Of a DNA stretch of 64,000 bases, positions 9,366 through 18,267 are shown one piece after another. How positions within the stretch are numbered: the stretch's first letter is position 1; each line of letters opens with the position of its first letter. Source of the DNA: Malaciobacter pacificus (lineage in GTDB: Bacteria; Campylobacterota; Campylobacteria; Campylobacterales; Arcobacteraceae); NCBI RefSeq assembly GCF_004214795.1, contig NZ_CP035928.1, positions 2,294,001 to 2,358,000 of the forward strand, written 5' to 3'. The notes beneath the pieces are model-generated. The model had not been told where the DNA came from. It was given only the letters and a program-made list of their open reading frames with translations, and ran no database searches. The translations under genes were made by a program, and so were the position numbers.

Positions 9366-11456
9366 CTAAAATTCTTTTTCTTTAAATTTATCGTTATTGA
9401 AAAATAAATTAAATTTATAGACAATTGCATTATTTAAATATTTCTTTTTTTCATCATCCTCATAGCCATCGGAATATCTACCTGAAAAAGGGTTTACTAC
9501 CCACGTATTATCTTCGATGTCAAATTCTAATTCTCCACCAATTCTTGCTGGCTTTCCACCAGTCAATGTAGGATGTCCTTTTTCAGAATCAGTCTTTTCT
9601 TTTCCAATTCTTAAAAAGCCATTTCTATCTATAACCCACAAATATTTAAAATTGTTAGATTCATAATCTTTTTCTAGGATATATTCTTTTTTTTCATCAA
9701 AAATCATTTCACATTGATTTACGATATTATCGTGACTTATTTCATTTTCTTTGATATTTCTAGGTATATTTAAATACCCATATAAATCTGCTAAATTTTC
9801 TTTATAACATTTCTCTGGTGTGAAATAATCAAAAATCCCTTTAATATTTTCACTATATAGTTTTTCGTTATCATTTTCTTTTTGTTTTGAATAATTCTTT
9901 AGTAAAATTTCGATAATAAAACTTAAACTATCATCAAATTTAATATAATCTAAGAATATATTTCCAAGTTGAATATCTGTAGCATCAAATATTAATTCAA
10001 ATATATTTTTGTCTTTGTATTTAGCCGTTGCACTCCAAATATATTTAGGGAAAGACTTTGTTAAATATTTTTCTCTATCTTTTATATTACTTTCTAATAA
10101 TTCTTCTTTTAAATAGCGGTTTTCTTTAATCTTAACATCCCATTCTATATTTTTAAGGATAATAAGAATTTCCTTGAAATTCTGATTTTCTCTAGCCAAA
10201 TATTCAACATAAGTTTTCAAAACATCCACTAATGTTTCACATAACTCAAAAACTTTTATATAAGGTACTCTAATCTTATGATAAACACCTAATATAATTA
10301 TATCTGTTTCATAAATTTCATCTTTTGCATTTACTAATGAAGAGGTTTTATTATTTTCTAAAATTTTCACTTCAAACTTATTATTCATCAAATCTATTTT
10401 TAAATAAGGGCCATATCTATCATCATGTACATAAATCTTTTCTACTCTATCAGAATATTTATTAGAGTTTAATTGATTTTCTCGATTTAAATGATAGCCA
10501 AGAACTGTTACTGCATGCATTCCTTTTTTCTCTTTAGTTTCTCTATCATAAATTGTTACACCTAAAATTAATGGTATTCTACTAGAACAATAAGCATATA
10601 TATATTCTTTAAATAAACTAACTCTTTCTGTATCATCATTCTTTTCAGTTTTTAAAAAGGTCCATAGACTTTTCTTCTTTTTCTCCTTAGCTTTTTTAAA
10701 CTCAAACTTTTCTGGAGATAAATTAAACATTTTTAAACTTTTAGATATCATTTCTGGAGAAAGTCCCTTATTTGGAAATTCTCTACTTTCCCAAACTTCA
10801 TTTCCATATGAACTTCTTGTTATTTTATTAGAAGAAGGTAAATCTCTTAAATTCATCATAGGATGGGCATGAAAAAAGCTCCATAAAGAAGTTGTTGCAC
10901 ATGCCGAAATAATTTTATCTTGTTCTTGAAATGCTATTGATTTAATATGAAATGTATATCCAAATAATGAAACTTTATAATCTTTTGTTAAAATAAAATT
11001 ACTATCATCATTTTCATAGTAAGGTTTTAAACAAACCTTAGCAAAAAAGTTTTCAGGAATCGGTCTTATTACTATAAAACCTAAATAGTTATCATTTTTA
11101 ATAATTGATTCTTTTTTATTTAGAAAATCATTTAACTCTTTATTTAATATTTTCTTTTTAAGTTCTTTATGTTTATTTGTACAAAATAAATGTATTCTAG
11201 CGCAAGTTTTTTTATAAGTTTTAAAACATCGTACATGATATGAAGAATAATCATCTAAATAATGTTGATCAATATACTCATTTTCATATATAAAGAATAA
11301 TTTTGTTTTTTCATTTTTAAAAGGTTTTAGATAATTGTCCAAATAAGTTATTTGATCTTTTCTTTTTATAGAGGGGAGTGATGTGTTAGTTAGAAATGAT
11401 ATATAACTACAAAATATATTTATATCATATTCAAAAATTCCATACGGCTTATCCAA
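9366..11456 (-). CDS. Large uncharacterised protein with papain-like cysteine peptidase signature
   Basis: 696 aa, not recognised as a named family. Seen: a Cys-Ala-Thr-Thr-Ser-Leu-Trp motif at Cys186, a GMHAVTVLGYH motif with His314, and HDDRYGPY with Asp345/346. Cys, then His, then Asp in this order and setting matches C39/NlpC/transglutaminase-like peptidases. The C-terminal part has GHPTLTGGKPARIGGELEF followed by NPFSGRY, which resembles a C-terminal motif I associate with effector-like proteins (from memory, unproved here). No signal peptide or membrane segment. The start is TTG; the next Met is near residue 199, so the TTG is needed. It lies 11 nt downstream of a 64-aa gene on the same strand and in an accessory island beside an IS element. 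Enzymatic activity is inferred from motif order only. Confidence 0.7.
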   Translation of the reverse strand: MDKPYGIFEYDINIFCSYISFLTNTSLPSIKRKDQITYLDNYLKPFKNEKTKLFFIYENEYIDQHYLDDYSSYHVRCFKTYKKTCARIHLFCTNKHKELKKKILNKELNDFLNKKESIIKNDNYLGFIVIRPIPENFFAKVCLKPYYENDDSNFILTKDYKVSLFGYTFHIKSIAFQEQDKIISACATTSLWSFFHAHPMMNLRDLPSSNKITRSSYGNEVWESREFPNKGLSPEMISKSLKMFNLSPEKFEFKKAKEKKKKSLWTFLKTEKNDDTERVSLFKEYIYAYCSSRIPLILGVTIYDRETKEKKGMHAVTVLGYHLNRENQLNSNKYSDRVEKIYVHDDRYGPYLKIDLMNNKFEVKILENNKTSSLVNAKDEIYETDIIILGVYHKIRVPYIKVFELCETLVDVLKTYVEYLARENQNFKEILIILKNIEWDVKIKENRYLKEELLESNIKDREKYLTKSFPKYIWSATAKYKDKNIFELIFDATDIQLGNIFLDYIKFDDSLSFIIEILLKNYSKQKENDNEKLYSENIKGIFDYFTPEKCYKENLADLYGYLNIPRNIKENEISHDNIVNQCEMIFDEKKEYILEKDYESNNFKYLWVIDRNGFLRIGKEKTDSEKGHPTLTGGKPARIGGELEFDIEDNTWVVNPFSGRYSDGYEDDEKKKYLNNAIVYKFNLFFNNDKFKEKEF

Positions 11457-11467
11457 TTAAAATCCGT

Positions 11468-11662
11468 TTATAGAGAAAAAGTTTTGTGCTTTTTTCTATC
11501 GCTCATTGTAATTAAATTTATTCTTCTTTTTGTTCTTTTTGATGTTTTTGATAAGACTTCTCTTTCTTTTTGCCAATAGTCATTACCTAAGCTTTGTTCA
11601 GTACCAAAAAAATCTACGATTTCTTTAATATTAAACTCTCCAATCCTTTTTTTTGTTAACAT
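11468..11662 (-). CDS. Small basic hypothetical protein
   Basis: 64 aa, rich in Lys and Arg (for example SKRTKRRINL near residue 45). No recognised domain, signal peptide or membrane segment. It precedes the 696-aa peptidase-like gene by 11 nt on the same strand, and an AAGGGTT ribosome site lies upstream of its ATG, so the two probably form one operon. A basic partner protein, nucleic-acid binder or antitoxin-like role are all possible; the sequence alone does not choose. Confidence 0.5.
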   Translation of the reverse strand: MLTKKRIGEFNIKEIVDFFGTEQSLGNDYWQKEREVLSKTSKRTKRRINLITMSDRKKHKTFSL

Positions 11663-11760
11663 TATAGTAACCCTTATTAAGTATGATCATTTCCCTCTAT
11701 GTTTAAACCTAATATACCTAAAAAAAAATTAACTTTTGTTTAATTTAATTAAATTTTAAT

Positions 11761-11789
11761 ATTAATTAATAATCTTTTTATTAATTAAT
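11761..11789. repeat. AT-only inverted repeat in intergenic region
   Basis: Perfect 12-bp arms ATTAATTAATAA / TTATTAATTAAT around a 5-nt loop, in the 228-bp AT-rich gap between the 64-aa gene and the small lipoprotein gene. It could act as a weak terminator for the lipoprotein gene, but with no G or C in the stem it would be unstable as RNA, and such runs arise by chance in DNA this AT-rich. Confidence 0.35.
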
Positions 11790-11890
11790 AAATTATTTAT
11801 AATCCCTAAGAGTTTAATAAAAGTATTACTTAAATTATTAAATAAATAGCAAAATAATTATTAATAATAAAATATTATATTAAATTTAAA

Positions 11891-12091
11891 TCAAATCTTA
11901 CAAGAATTTATCACTGTACTAGGATTAGAACTACCTTGTTGTTTCAAGTCTTTTAATTCTTCTTTTTCAAACTCATCTAATGATACTTTAGATTCAAGTT
12001 CACTAATTCTTGCAGCAATTTGAGGATCATTATATTTACTACAACCACTAAGTATAAATAGTAACAATAAAATACCACTAATTAATCTCAT
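11891..12091 (-). CDS. Small lipoprotein
   Basis: 66 aa. The N terminus is a lipoprotein signal peptide with lipobox LSGC (Cys17), so the mature protein is about 50 residues, mostly a charged helix (ELESKVSLDEFEKEELKDL), and ends in a region with one more Cys. RBS AAGGAG lies before the ATG. Function unknown. An IS element is inserted 32 bp upstream of the start codon, just beyond the -10 box, so the original upstream promoter context is lost. Confidence 0.75.
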   Translation of the reverse strand: MRLISGILLLLFILSGCSKYNDPQIAARISELESKVSLDEFEKEELKDLKQQGSSNPSTVINSCKI

Positions 12092-12108
12092 GTTCTCTCC
12101 TTTTTGAG

Positions 12109-12117
12109 ATTATAACA
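12109..12117 (-). promoter_or_regulatory. Extended -10 promoter element of the small lipoprotein gene
   Basis: On the minus strand this reads TGTTATAAT, a full extended -10 (TGn-TATAAT), with the ribosome site and ATG close downstream. The IS target duplication starts immediately upstream, so the -35 region now lies in the IS end. Confidence 0.55.
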
Positions 12118-12123
12118 TAGTAT
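12117..12123. repeat. IS target-site duplication, left copy
   Basis: ATAGTAT here is repeated exactly at 13688-13694 on the other side of the IS, directly abutting the terminal inverted repeats. This is a 7-bp target duplication. Confidence 0.75.
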
Positions 12124-12137
12124 CTTAACTTTCGCAC
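12124..12137. repeat. IS left terminal inverted repeat
   Basis: CTTAACTTTCGCAC, exactly complementary to 13674-13687. It includes the transposase stop region. Confidence 0.85.
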
Positions 12138-13489
12138 CTAAAACCAAGCAATTTTCCAGTCACATCTCTTAATAGATCAATGATAGCTGTAAAATCCTCA
12201 TTTCTATTGACAACTTCTTCAATTTTTGCAATCTCATCTAAAATAGCTAAAAATGCTTGCATAGCTATTGCTAGAGTATGAAGTTCACATTCTAAATCTT
12301 TAAACAATCCACCAATTGTTTTAGGTTCATTGCTGATACGATTTATATAGCTAACAACATTGTATGTAAAAAAAGATAGTGTAATTCTGGCTATCAAAGC
12401 TTCATAGATTCGATTCTCTTCTTTTCCGAATCCAAAGTGTTCACGAAGTTCTTTATACCCTTGTTCTATATCCCATCGTCTTTTATAAATATCTATAATC
12501 TCTTCATCACTAAGTATAAGATTGGTTGATACGATTGGTATTAAATTCTCTTTTGTTTTTATAAAAACAATTTTTAATTTACCAGCTTTTTTATGTTCAA
12601 CTATGGTTGAAAAATACTCAAACTTTATCTTTTTGCCATATTGACCCATCTTGATAGATTTAAGCTTTTTAAATTTGTTATAGATGCCATCAAGGGTCTT
12701 TTTCTCTCCTGTAAAATTCCATATCCTGTCATTGTTTACCATTCTTGAAATGACTTGCAATCCAAGTTCATTCATAGTTTCTATAAATACAGGTTTAGAA
12801 TACCAGCTATCTACAAGCAGATAATCTGCATATATACCACTAGCTACTGCTCTTTTAATCATCTCTATAGCAATTTGTGATTTCCCTTTTAAGCTTTCCA
12901 ATCTTCGCTTATGTGCATTGGTTCGATGATCAATAATATTTGTAAACTCTTCTATCTTTACCCTTGCATAACTGTTCATAGCAATTGCAAAGTCCAACAT
13001 AAAATTTGAATAACCATCACTATAGTTTAGTGATACAACATTTACACCTCTGATTTTTCTCTTTGCTTTATTGCTCCAAAGGTTGTCACAACTTCCCTCT
13101 ATATTTTTACCAACTTTATCTTCAACAGTATCATCAAGTATAAGAACTCTTACTAGCTTTGAATCTTGCACTTTATGAAGTAGTGATAAGATCTTTAAAG
13201 AACTAAGAGATAATAGTTTTCTCCAATTATAAGAAGTATTGGAAAGTAATCGATAATATACATCTTTTTTGAAACTATCATTACTTTGATCCATAAAGGT
13301 TGATATTTTTTTATTCATAACCAGCATATATACAAAATGTAATACAACCATATGAACAGCAACTCCCTCTTTTTTAGAAAAATTGCTCTTGGTTAAAATA
13401 GTTTTCATATTTAACAAACGTAATGTTTCATAGATTGGATTTTTTAACTTATCGTTTATAATACCGATGATCTTGGATTCTATCTGCAT
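12125..13489 (-). CDS. IS4-family DDE transposase
   Basis: 454 aa, intact. Candidate catalytic residues: first Asp in LILDDTVED (Asp119/120), second Asp in LLVDSWYSKP (Asp227), and Glu342 in YKRRWDIEQGYKELR. The last matches the IS4 signature Y-(2)-R-(3)-E-(6)-K/R, here with Arg at the final position. The stop codon lies at the left inverted repeat, so the reading frame runs almost to the end of the element. A TATAAT on the minus strand at 13513-13518, about 25 bp upstream of the ATG, is a plausible -10. Confidence 0.93.
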   Translation of the reverse strand: MQIESKIIGIINDKLKNPIYETLRLLNMKTILTKSNFSKKEGVAVHMVVLHFVYMLVMNKKISTFMDQSNDSFKKDVYYRLLSNTSYNWRKLLSLSSLKILSLLHKVQDSKLVRVLILDDTVEDKVGKNIEGSCDNLWSNKAKRKIRGVNVVSLNYSDGYSNFMLDFAIAMNSYARVKIEEFTNIIDHRTNAHKRRLESLKGKSQIAIEMIKRAVASGIYADYLLVDSWYSKPVFIETMNELGLQVISRMVNNDRIWNFTGEKKTLDGIYNKFKKLKSIKMGQYGKKIKFEYFSTIVEHKKAGKLKIVFIKTKENLIPIVSTNLILSDEEIIDIYKRRWDIEQGYKELREHFGFGKEENRIYEALIARITLSFFTYNVVSYINRISNEPKTIGGLFKDLECELHTLAIAMQAFLAILDEIAKIEEVVNRNEDFTAIIDLLRDVTGKLLGFRCES

Positions 13490-13673
13490 TCTTACCCTTT
13501 AATATAATAGATATTATAGCTAAAAGTGCCTATTTAAGGGCTTTATTGAGAGTTCAAAATAGAAAAATATCATAGAAAAACAACTAAATTATTTTTATGT
13601 CAACAAGGATAAGATTATTAACTAAAGGAGTAATGTTTTAGGGAGATTTAGCTACAATTTTAATCAATTTAAC

Positions 13674-13687
13674 GTGCGAAAGTTAAG
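13674..13687. repeat. IS right terminal inverted repeat
   Basis: GTGCGAAAGTTAAG, exactly complementary to the left end at 12124-12137. Confidence 0.85.
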
Positions 13688-13694
13688 ATAGTAT
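13688..13694. repeat. IS target-site duplication, right copy
   Basis: ATAGTAT, identical to 12117-12123. Removing the IS and one copy restores a continuous intergenic region between the small lipoprotein gene and the DAHP synthase terminator. Confidence 0.75.
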
Positions 13695-13747
13695 ATAAAT
13701 AATTGATTTTTTATTTGTATAATTTTTAAGAGAGAGATAAAAGAGTT

Positions 13748-13775
13748 AAATCACTGGAAATTCCAGTGATTTTTT
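13748..13775. terminator. Hairpin terminator downstream of DAHP synthase gene
   Basis: Near-perfect palindrome of AAATCACTGGAA and its complement, directly after the DAHP synthase stop codon. On the plus strand it is followed by six T residues; on the minus strand the T tail is short. It probably works in both directions. Confidence 0.65.
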
Positions 13776-15132
13776 ACATATTTTCTCTAGCTTCTTTTAA
13801 AGTGTCAGCTATCATAAATGATAATTCTAAAGCTTGGTCAGCATTTAATCTTGGATCACATTGAGTGTGATATCTACTTGCTAATCCTTCTTGAGTAATA
13901 CAAGATGATGATGAACCTGTACATTCTGTAACATTTTGTCCAGTCATCTCTAAGTGAATACCACCTGCGTAAGTACCTTCAGCTCTATGAATTTGGAAGA
14001 ATTTTTTAACCTCAGCTAAAATTGCTTCAAAATCTCTAGTTTTATATCCATTTTCAGCTTTGATAGTATTTCCATGCATTGGGTCACTTGACCATAATAC
14101 ATTTTTACCTTCTGCTTTTACTCTTCTTAGTAAATTAGGGAAATGATCTTCAACTTTATTTGCACCCATTCTAACAATTAAGTTTAATCTTCCAGCTTCA
14201 TTTTGTGGGTTTAAAGCATCAATTAATTTAATAAGTTCATCTTCTTTCATAGAAGGACCTACTTTACAACCAATTGGATTTTTAATCCCTCTAAAGTATT
14301 CAATATGAGCTTCATTTAAATCTCTTGTTCTATCACCAATCCACAACATATGTGCACTACAATCAAACCAATCACCAGTAATTGAATCTCTTCTTGTAAG
14401 TGCTTCTTCATAATTTAGAAGTAAAGCTTCATGTGATGTAAACAGTGAAGTTTCACTTAATTGTGGAGTATTTTCACTTGTAATTCCACAAGCATTCATA
14501 AATGATAAAGTTTTAGTAATTTCATCTGCTAATCTTTGATATTTTTCACCTAAATATTTATCTTTTACAAAATCTAAATTCCATAAGTGAACTTGATTTA
14601 AATCAGCCATTCCACCTCTTGAGAATGCTCTTAAAAGATTTAGTGTTGATGCACTTTGATTGTATGCTTTTAAAAGTTTCTTTGGTTTTGGCTTTCTTGA
14701 TTTCTCATCAAATCCAACTTCATTTATAATATCACCTCTATATGAAGGTAATGCAATTCCATTTATTTCTTCAAAGTCTGCACTTCTAGGTTTTGCAAAC
14801 TGACCTGCTACTCTTCCAACTTTTACAACTGGACAACCTCCAGAGAAAGTTAAAACAACAGCCATTTGCATCATAACTTTAAATAAATCTTTAATATTTC
14901 CAGCGTTGAATGCATCAAATGATTCTGCACAATCTCCACCTTGTAATAAGAAAGCTTTTCCATTTACAACATCTGCTAATTGCTCTTTTAATTTTAATGC
15001 CTCACCAGCAAAAATTAAAGGAGGATAAGATGCAAGCTCTTTTTCAACCTTTTTTAACTTCTCTTGATCGTTATATTCAGGTTGTTGCTTAATAGGAAAG
15101 TCTCTCCAACTACTTGGGTTCCATGTTTTCAT
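13774..15132 (-). CDS. aroG: Class II 3-deoxy-7-phosphoheptulonate (DAHP) synthase
   Basis: First enzyme of the shikimate pathway, joining phosphoenolpyruvate and erythrose 4-phosphate. The protein is the plant-like class II type: it starts [13 protein letters not shown], has the [11 protein letters not shown] and [13 protein letters not shown] motifs, ARG-like SFMNACGI, the [10 protein letters not shown] metal/substrate loop, and C-terminal [15 protein letters not shown] with the metal-site CDPRLN. I chose the ATG at 15132 because AAAGG lies 8 nt upstream of it; the ATG six codons earlier (15150) would add MNKGYK, which the family does not have. Length from this start is 452 aa. Confidence 0.95.
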   Translation of the reverse strand: MKTWNPSSWRDFPIKQQPEYNDQEKLKKVEKELASYPPLIFAGEALKLKEQLADVVNGKAFLLQGGDCAESFDAFNAGNIKDLFKVMMQMAVVLTFSGGCPVVKVGRVAGQFAKPRSADFEEINGIALPSYRGDIINEVGFDEKSRKPKPKKLLKAYNQSASTLNLLRAFSRGGMADLNQVHLWNLDFVKDKYLGEKYQRLADEITKTLSFMNACGITSENTPQLSETSLFTSHEALLLNYEEALTRRDSITGDWFDCSAHMLWIGDRTRDLNEAHIEYFRGIKNPIGCKVGPSMKEDELIKLIDALNPQNEAGRLNLIVRMGANKVEDHFPNLLRRVKAEGKNVLWSSDPMHGNTIKAENGYKTRDFEAILAEVKKFFQIHRAEGTYAGGIHLEMTGQNVTECTGSSSSCITQEGLASRYHTQCDPRLNADQALELSFMIADTLKEARENM

Positions 15133-15263
15133 TTTATAACCTTTATTCATATTTTAATAGTTGAAGATTTTAACGTAATAATTCTTAATAAGTTTAGCTT
15201 TTTTGTGTAATTAAATTGTAATATTTAGGGGCTTTAAGTAGTTAGCTAAAAGCTAACTACTAA

Positions 15264-16256
15264 TTATTTGATAAGTTTTGAAAGTAGGTCTTGAAATGAA
15301 ACTTTAAAAGCTTCTAATCCATCTTTTAATAGTTTTGCATAGATTTCTTCCATTTTGATTCCTTTATTTGAAAGGTTCTCAAAATATTCATCACAAGCTA
15401 TTTCACTCATAATTTCAGTTTGCTCTTTGGCTCCATCTTTTAACCACTCTTCAATAGTTCCTAAAGGAGCAGTATTTACTGAATTTGGATAAATCAATGC
15501 ATCAATATAATAACTAGGAGATAATTCATCACCTTTTACACCTGTACTTGCAAATAATGTTCTAATATTTGGATTTGCAAACTTATTAATTTCATAATAA
15601 CATTTAGTTGCATTTACGATACCTAATTTAGAAGTTTCTAAACCTTTTGTTGCAAATTCACCATCAACTAATCTATCAAATCTTGAAACAAATACAGAAA
15701 TAACAGCTTTTATATCTTTATTTGATTCTTTAATTCCCTCATCAAGTGCTTGAGCACATTTAATAGCTTGTTCAACTGAGAAAATCAATGTTGCATTTAC
15801 ATGAATACCCTTTGAAGTTAACTCTCTCATAGCTATATATCCAGCCTCAGTTGCAGGAATTTTAATCATCACATTTTCTGCACCAATTAATGAGTTTAAT
15901 CTAATACCCTCTTCTATAGTCCCAGCAGCATCATCACACAATAATGGGTCTACTTCAATAGATATAAAACCATCATCACTATCGTTTTTATGTAAATTTG
16001 ATAATAGTTGAGCAGCTCTTTTAATATCAGTTAAAGCTAACTCTTCATAAATAGTTTTAGCATTATTAGCTTGTAACATATCTAGTTGTTGTTTATATGC
16101 AACAGAGTTTGTAATTGATGATTCAAAGATAGCTGGGTTAGATGTAGCACCTTGAATTGTTCCATCATTTATAATCTCTTGAAATCTATTTTCTAAGAAA
16201 TCTCTTTCAATAAAGTCACACCATAATGAATAGTTAATATCTTCTTTTAAACTCAT
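15264..16256 (-). CDS. tal: Transaldolase
   Basis: Pentose-phosphate pathway enzyme moving a three-carbon ketol unit between sugar phosphates. 330 aa. Family motifs seen: GTIQGATSNPAIFESSI near the N terminus, NVMIKIPATEAG with the Schiff-base lysine in the middle, and ISVFVSRFDR. It is encoded 5 nt downstream of serB on the same strand, so the two are probably co-transcribed. Confidence 0.94.
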   Translation of the reverse strand: MSLKEDINYSLWCDFIERDFLENRFQEIINDGTIQGATSNPAIFESSITNSVAYKQQLDMLQANNAKTIYEELALTDIKRAAQLLSNLHKNDSDDGFISIEVDPLLCDDAAGTIEEGIRLNSLIGAENVMIKIPATEAGYIAMRELTSKGIHVNATLIFSVEQAIKCAQALDEGIKESNKDIKAVISVFVSRFDRLVDGEFATKGLETSKLGIVNATKCYYEINKFANPNIRTLFASTGVKGDELSPSYYIDALIYPNSVNTAPLGTIEEWLKDGAKEQTEIMSEIACDEYFENLSNKGIKMEEIYAKLLKDGLEAFKVSFQDLLSKLIK

Positions 16257-16261
16257 TTGAA

Positions 16262-16888
16262 TTATCCTTGTATTTTATTTAAAATTTGTGTTAAATCTTT
16301 TGTATCAATAATAATATTTGCTTCTTTTTTTAATACATCTCTTCCACAGAACGCAACTCTAGTATCAGCTTCTTCAAACATTGATAAATCATTTGCACCA
16401 TCACCACAAACTAAAGTTTCGGCTCTTGTAATTCCCATAAGTGATTGAAGTCTTCTTAACATATCACCTTTTGAATAACCAAACATCATATCTCCACCAA
16501 CATAACCAGTTAATACTCCATCTTTTTCATGTAAAACATTTGAAAAATCTGCATCAAGTCCTAGTTTTTCTTTAGCTGGAGTTGTTCCTAATCTAAAACC
16601 ACCTGAGAAACATACTACTTTATAACCCATTTTTTGAAGTTCTGGCACAAGTTGCATTGCTCCTGGCATTAAAGGTAAATCTTTACAAATTTCAACTACC
16701 TTGTTGTAATCCATACCTTTTAAAAGCCCTACTCTTGTAGTTAAAGATTCAAAAAAATCTAATCTTCCACTCATAGCTTCTTCTGTAATTTGTGCAACTT
16801 GTTCACCAATTCCCAGTTCATCGGCTAAAAAGTCTATTGTCTCACCATCCATTAATGTTGAATCAAAATCAAATACTGCTAATTTCAT
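16262..16888 (-). CDS. serB: Phosphoserine phosphatase
   Basis: HAD-superfamily phosphatase of serine biosynthesis. 208 aa. Motif I is FDFDSTLMDGETID (nucleophile Asp, acid/base Asp), motif II CFSGGFR, motif III includes the lysine of YSKGDMLRRL, and motif IV is VCGDGANDLSMFE. All are normal for SerB. No ACT domain. It forms a pair with tal. Confidence 0.94.
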   Translation of the reverse strand: MKLAVFDFDSTLMDGETIDFLADELGIGEQVAQITEEAMSGRLDFFESLTTRVGLLKGMDYNKVVEICKDLPLMPGAMQLVPELQKMGYKVVCFSGGFRLGTTPAKEKLGLDADFSNVLHEKDGVLTGYVGGDMMFGYSKGDMLRRLQSLMGITRAETLVCGDGANDLSMFEEADTRVAFCGRDVLKKEANIIIDTKDLTQILNKIQG

Positions 16889-16918
16889 ATATTTTCCCTA
16901 GTTTTAGTCTTTAAAAGG

Positions 16919-16924
16919 TATAAT
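16919..16924 (+). promoter_or_regulatory. -10 box upstream of the metF-like gene
   Basis: TATAAT about 45 bp before the start codon, preceded by a T-rich stretch. It is the only good -10 match in the 80-bp divergent gap between serB and the metF-like gene. Confidence 0.5.
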
Positions 16925-16968
16925 ATTAACTAAATTTTACTAAATATTATAAAAGGAATATTTTTTTG

Positions 16969-17880
16969 ATGTTTGAAACACTAATTAAAAAACTGCAAGA
17001 GGATAAGTTTTTAACACTTGAAACAACACCTCAGCACGAACCATCAATGCATAACATTATTGAAAAAATAAAAAAATTTAATTTACAAGATAAAGTTGAT
17101 GGATTTTCGGCAACAGATAATCCCCTTGCAAAACTAAAGTATAACGCTCTTTTTGCTTCATTAAAGTTACAACAAGAGTTTAATAAACCAGTAATTGCAA
17201 CAATGTCTATGAGAGATAGAAATAAAATAGCATTACAATCAGATTTAATGGGTGCAAATGATTTTGATGTTAGAGCAATATTAGCCCTTACAGGAGATCC
17301 AGCAAAAATGAGTGACCAACCACACTCAAAAGGTGTATTTGAGGCAAACTCAATTATGCTTTTAAAAATGATAAAATCATTTAACTATGGTATGGACTTT
17401 GCAGGACGACCATTTAAAATAGAACCTAAACAGATTTTCCCATTTTCTGTTACAAACTCTTATGCAAAATCTTATGCTTCAATTGAAAAGAAAATGCATA
17501 ATAAGATTCAAAATGGAACTTTAGGAATTATCTCTCAACCAGTTTTTGATGTAGAAACTGCTAAAAAACTTTTAGAAACTTTTGAAAATGCAAAAGAAGG
17601 TGTTGAAGGTGAAAAACAAAAAGCTCAATTAATTTTTGGTGTTTTTCCAATCACGAAACTTAGAACTGCACTATTTTTATCTGCACAAGTTCCAGGTATC
17701 AAAGTACCTCAATATTGGATTGATGCCCTTGAATCTGCTCATAATATTTCTGAAGAGGAAGAGTATAAAGTAGGAATGGATTTAAGTAGAGATTTATTTA
17801 GAGAGTTAAATAAATTCCATCCAAAAATTCACTTAATGACTGCAAATAGATTTGATGTGGCAAATGAGGTTATCTCTTGA
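16969..17880 (+). CDS. Methylenetetrahydrofolate reductase-family protein
   Basis: 303 aa with the TIM-barrel MTHFR pattern: LTLETTP near the N terminus, DGFSATDNP, IATMSMRDRNKIALQSDLMGA and ILALTGDP, all typical of the FAD-binding family. True MetF makes 5-methyltetrahydrofolate for methionine synthesis; this sequence is somewhat diverged, so I name only the family. Start: TTG at 16966 and ATG at 16969 are adjacent; the ATG is 11 nt from AAAAGGA and is preferred. The 3' end overlaps ruvX by 4 nt (TTGA), which implies co-translation. Confidence 0.82.
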   Translation: MFETLIKKLQEDKFLTLETTPQHEPSMHNIIEKIKKFNLQDKVDGFSATDNPLAKLKYNALFASLKLQQEFNKPVIATMSMRDRNKIALQSDLMGANDFDVRAILALTGDPAKMSDQPHSKGVFEANSIMLLKMIKSFNYGMDFAGRPFKIEPKQIFPFSVTNSYAKSYASIEKKMHNKIQNGTLGIISQPVFDVETAKKLLETFENAKEGVEGEKQKAQLIFGVFPITKLRTALFLSAQVPGIKVPQYWIDALESAHNISEEEEYKVGMDLSRDLFRELNKFHPKIHLMTANRFDVANEVIS

Positions 17881-18266
17881 AACTAGCCTGCATTGATGTT
17901 GGTCTAAAAAGAATCGGAGTTGCTATATGTTTAAGTTCAAACATAGTAACTCCACAGCCTGCAATTTTAAGAAAAAATAGAAATCAAGCTTCAAATGATG
18001 TTAATGCTTTTTTAAAAGAGTGGGAGATAGAAAAACTAATAGTTGGATATCCAAGTGCTAGCGAAGATATGCAAAAAAGAATAAATCACTTTATAAAACT
18101 ACTAGAACTAAAAATTCCCTATGAACTTCAAGAAGAGAATCTAAGTTCAGTTGAAGCAGAAGATATGATGAAAGGTGAAATCAAATATAAAAGAGATGGA
18201 AGAGTTGATTCCCTTGCAGCTAAAATAATACTTGAGCGATACCTAGCAAAATCTTCAAAAAACTAA
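17877..18266 (+). CDS. ruvX: RuvX/YqgF-family RNase H-fold nuclease
   Basis: 129 aa. The N-terminal ACIDVGLKRIGVA is the conserved RNase H-like metal-binding motif, followed by IVGYP and a C-terminal region with the SLAAKIIL acidic/helix segment. Known roles in the family are Holliday-junction resolution and pre-16S rRNA end processing. The start codon is TTG, overlapping the upstream stop in TTGA. The length is slightly short for the family, which is common in Campylobacterota. Confidence 0.88.
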   Translation: MKLACIDVGLKRIGVAICLSSNIVTPQPAILRKNRNQASNDVNAFLKEWEIEKLIVGYPSASEDMQKRINHFIKLLELKIPYELQEENLSSVEAEDMMKGEIKYKRDGRVDSLAAKIILERYLAKSSKN

Positions 18267-18267
18267 T

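Larger units (their letters stand above)
12124..13687 (-). mobile_element. Complete IS4-family insertion sequence
   Basis: 1564-bp element bounded by perfect 14-bp terminal inverted repeats CTTAACTTTCGCAC (12124-12137) and its complement (13674-13687), flanked by a 7-bp direct repeat ATAGTAT. It carries one intact transposase gene on the minus strand and about 180 bp of non-coding sequence before the right end. Intact ends, gene and target duplication indicate a recent insertion. From memory, 7-8-bp duplications occur in one IS4 subgroup (ISPepr1-like); the assignment needs an ISfinder comparison. Confidence 0.88.

Noticed and set aside
11663-11890. AT-rich gap as a possible replication or integration site
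   Set aside because: Apart from one AT-only palindrome there are no DnaA-box clusters, no integrase and no tRNA end, so no such function can be supported.
16966-16968. TTG as start of the metF-like gene
   Set aside because: The adjacent ATG at 16969 fits the AAAAGGA ribosome site at least as well and gives the family-like N terminus MFETLIKK.
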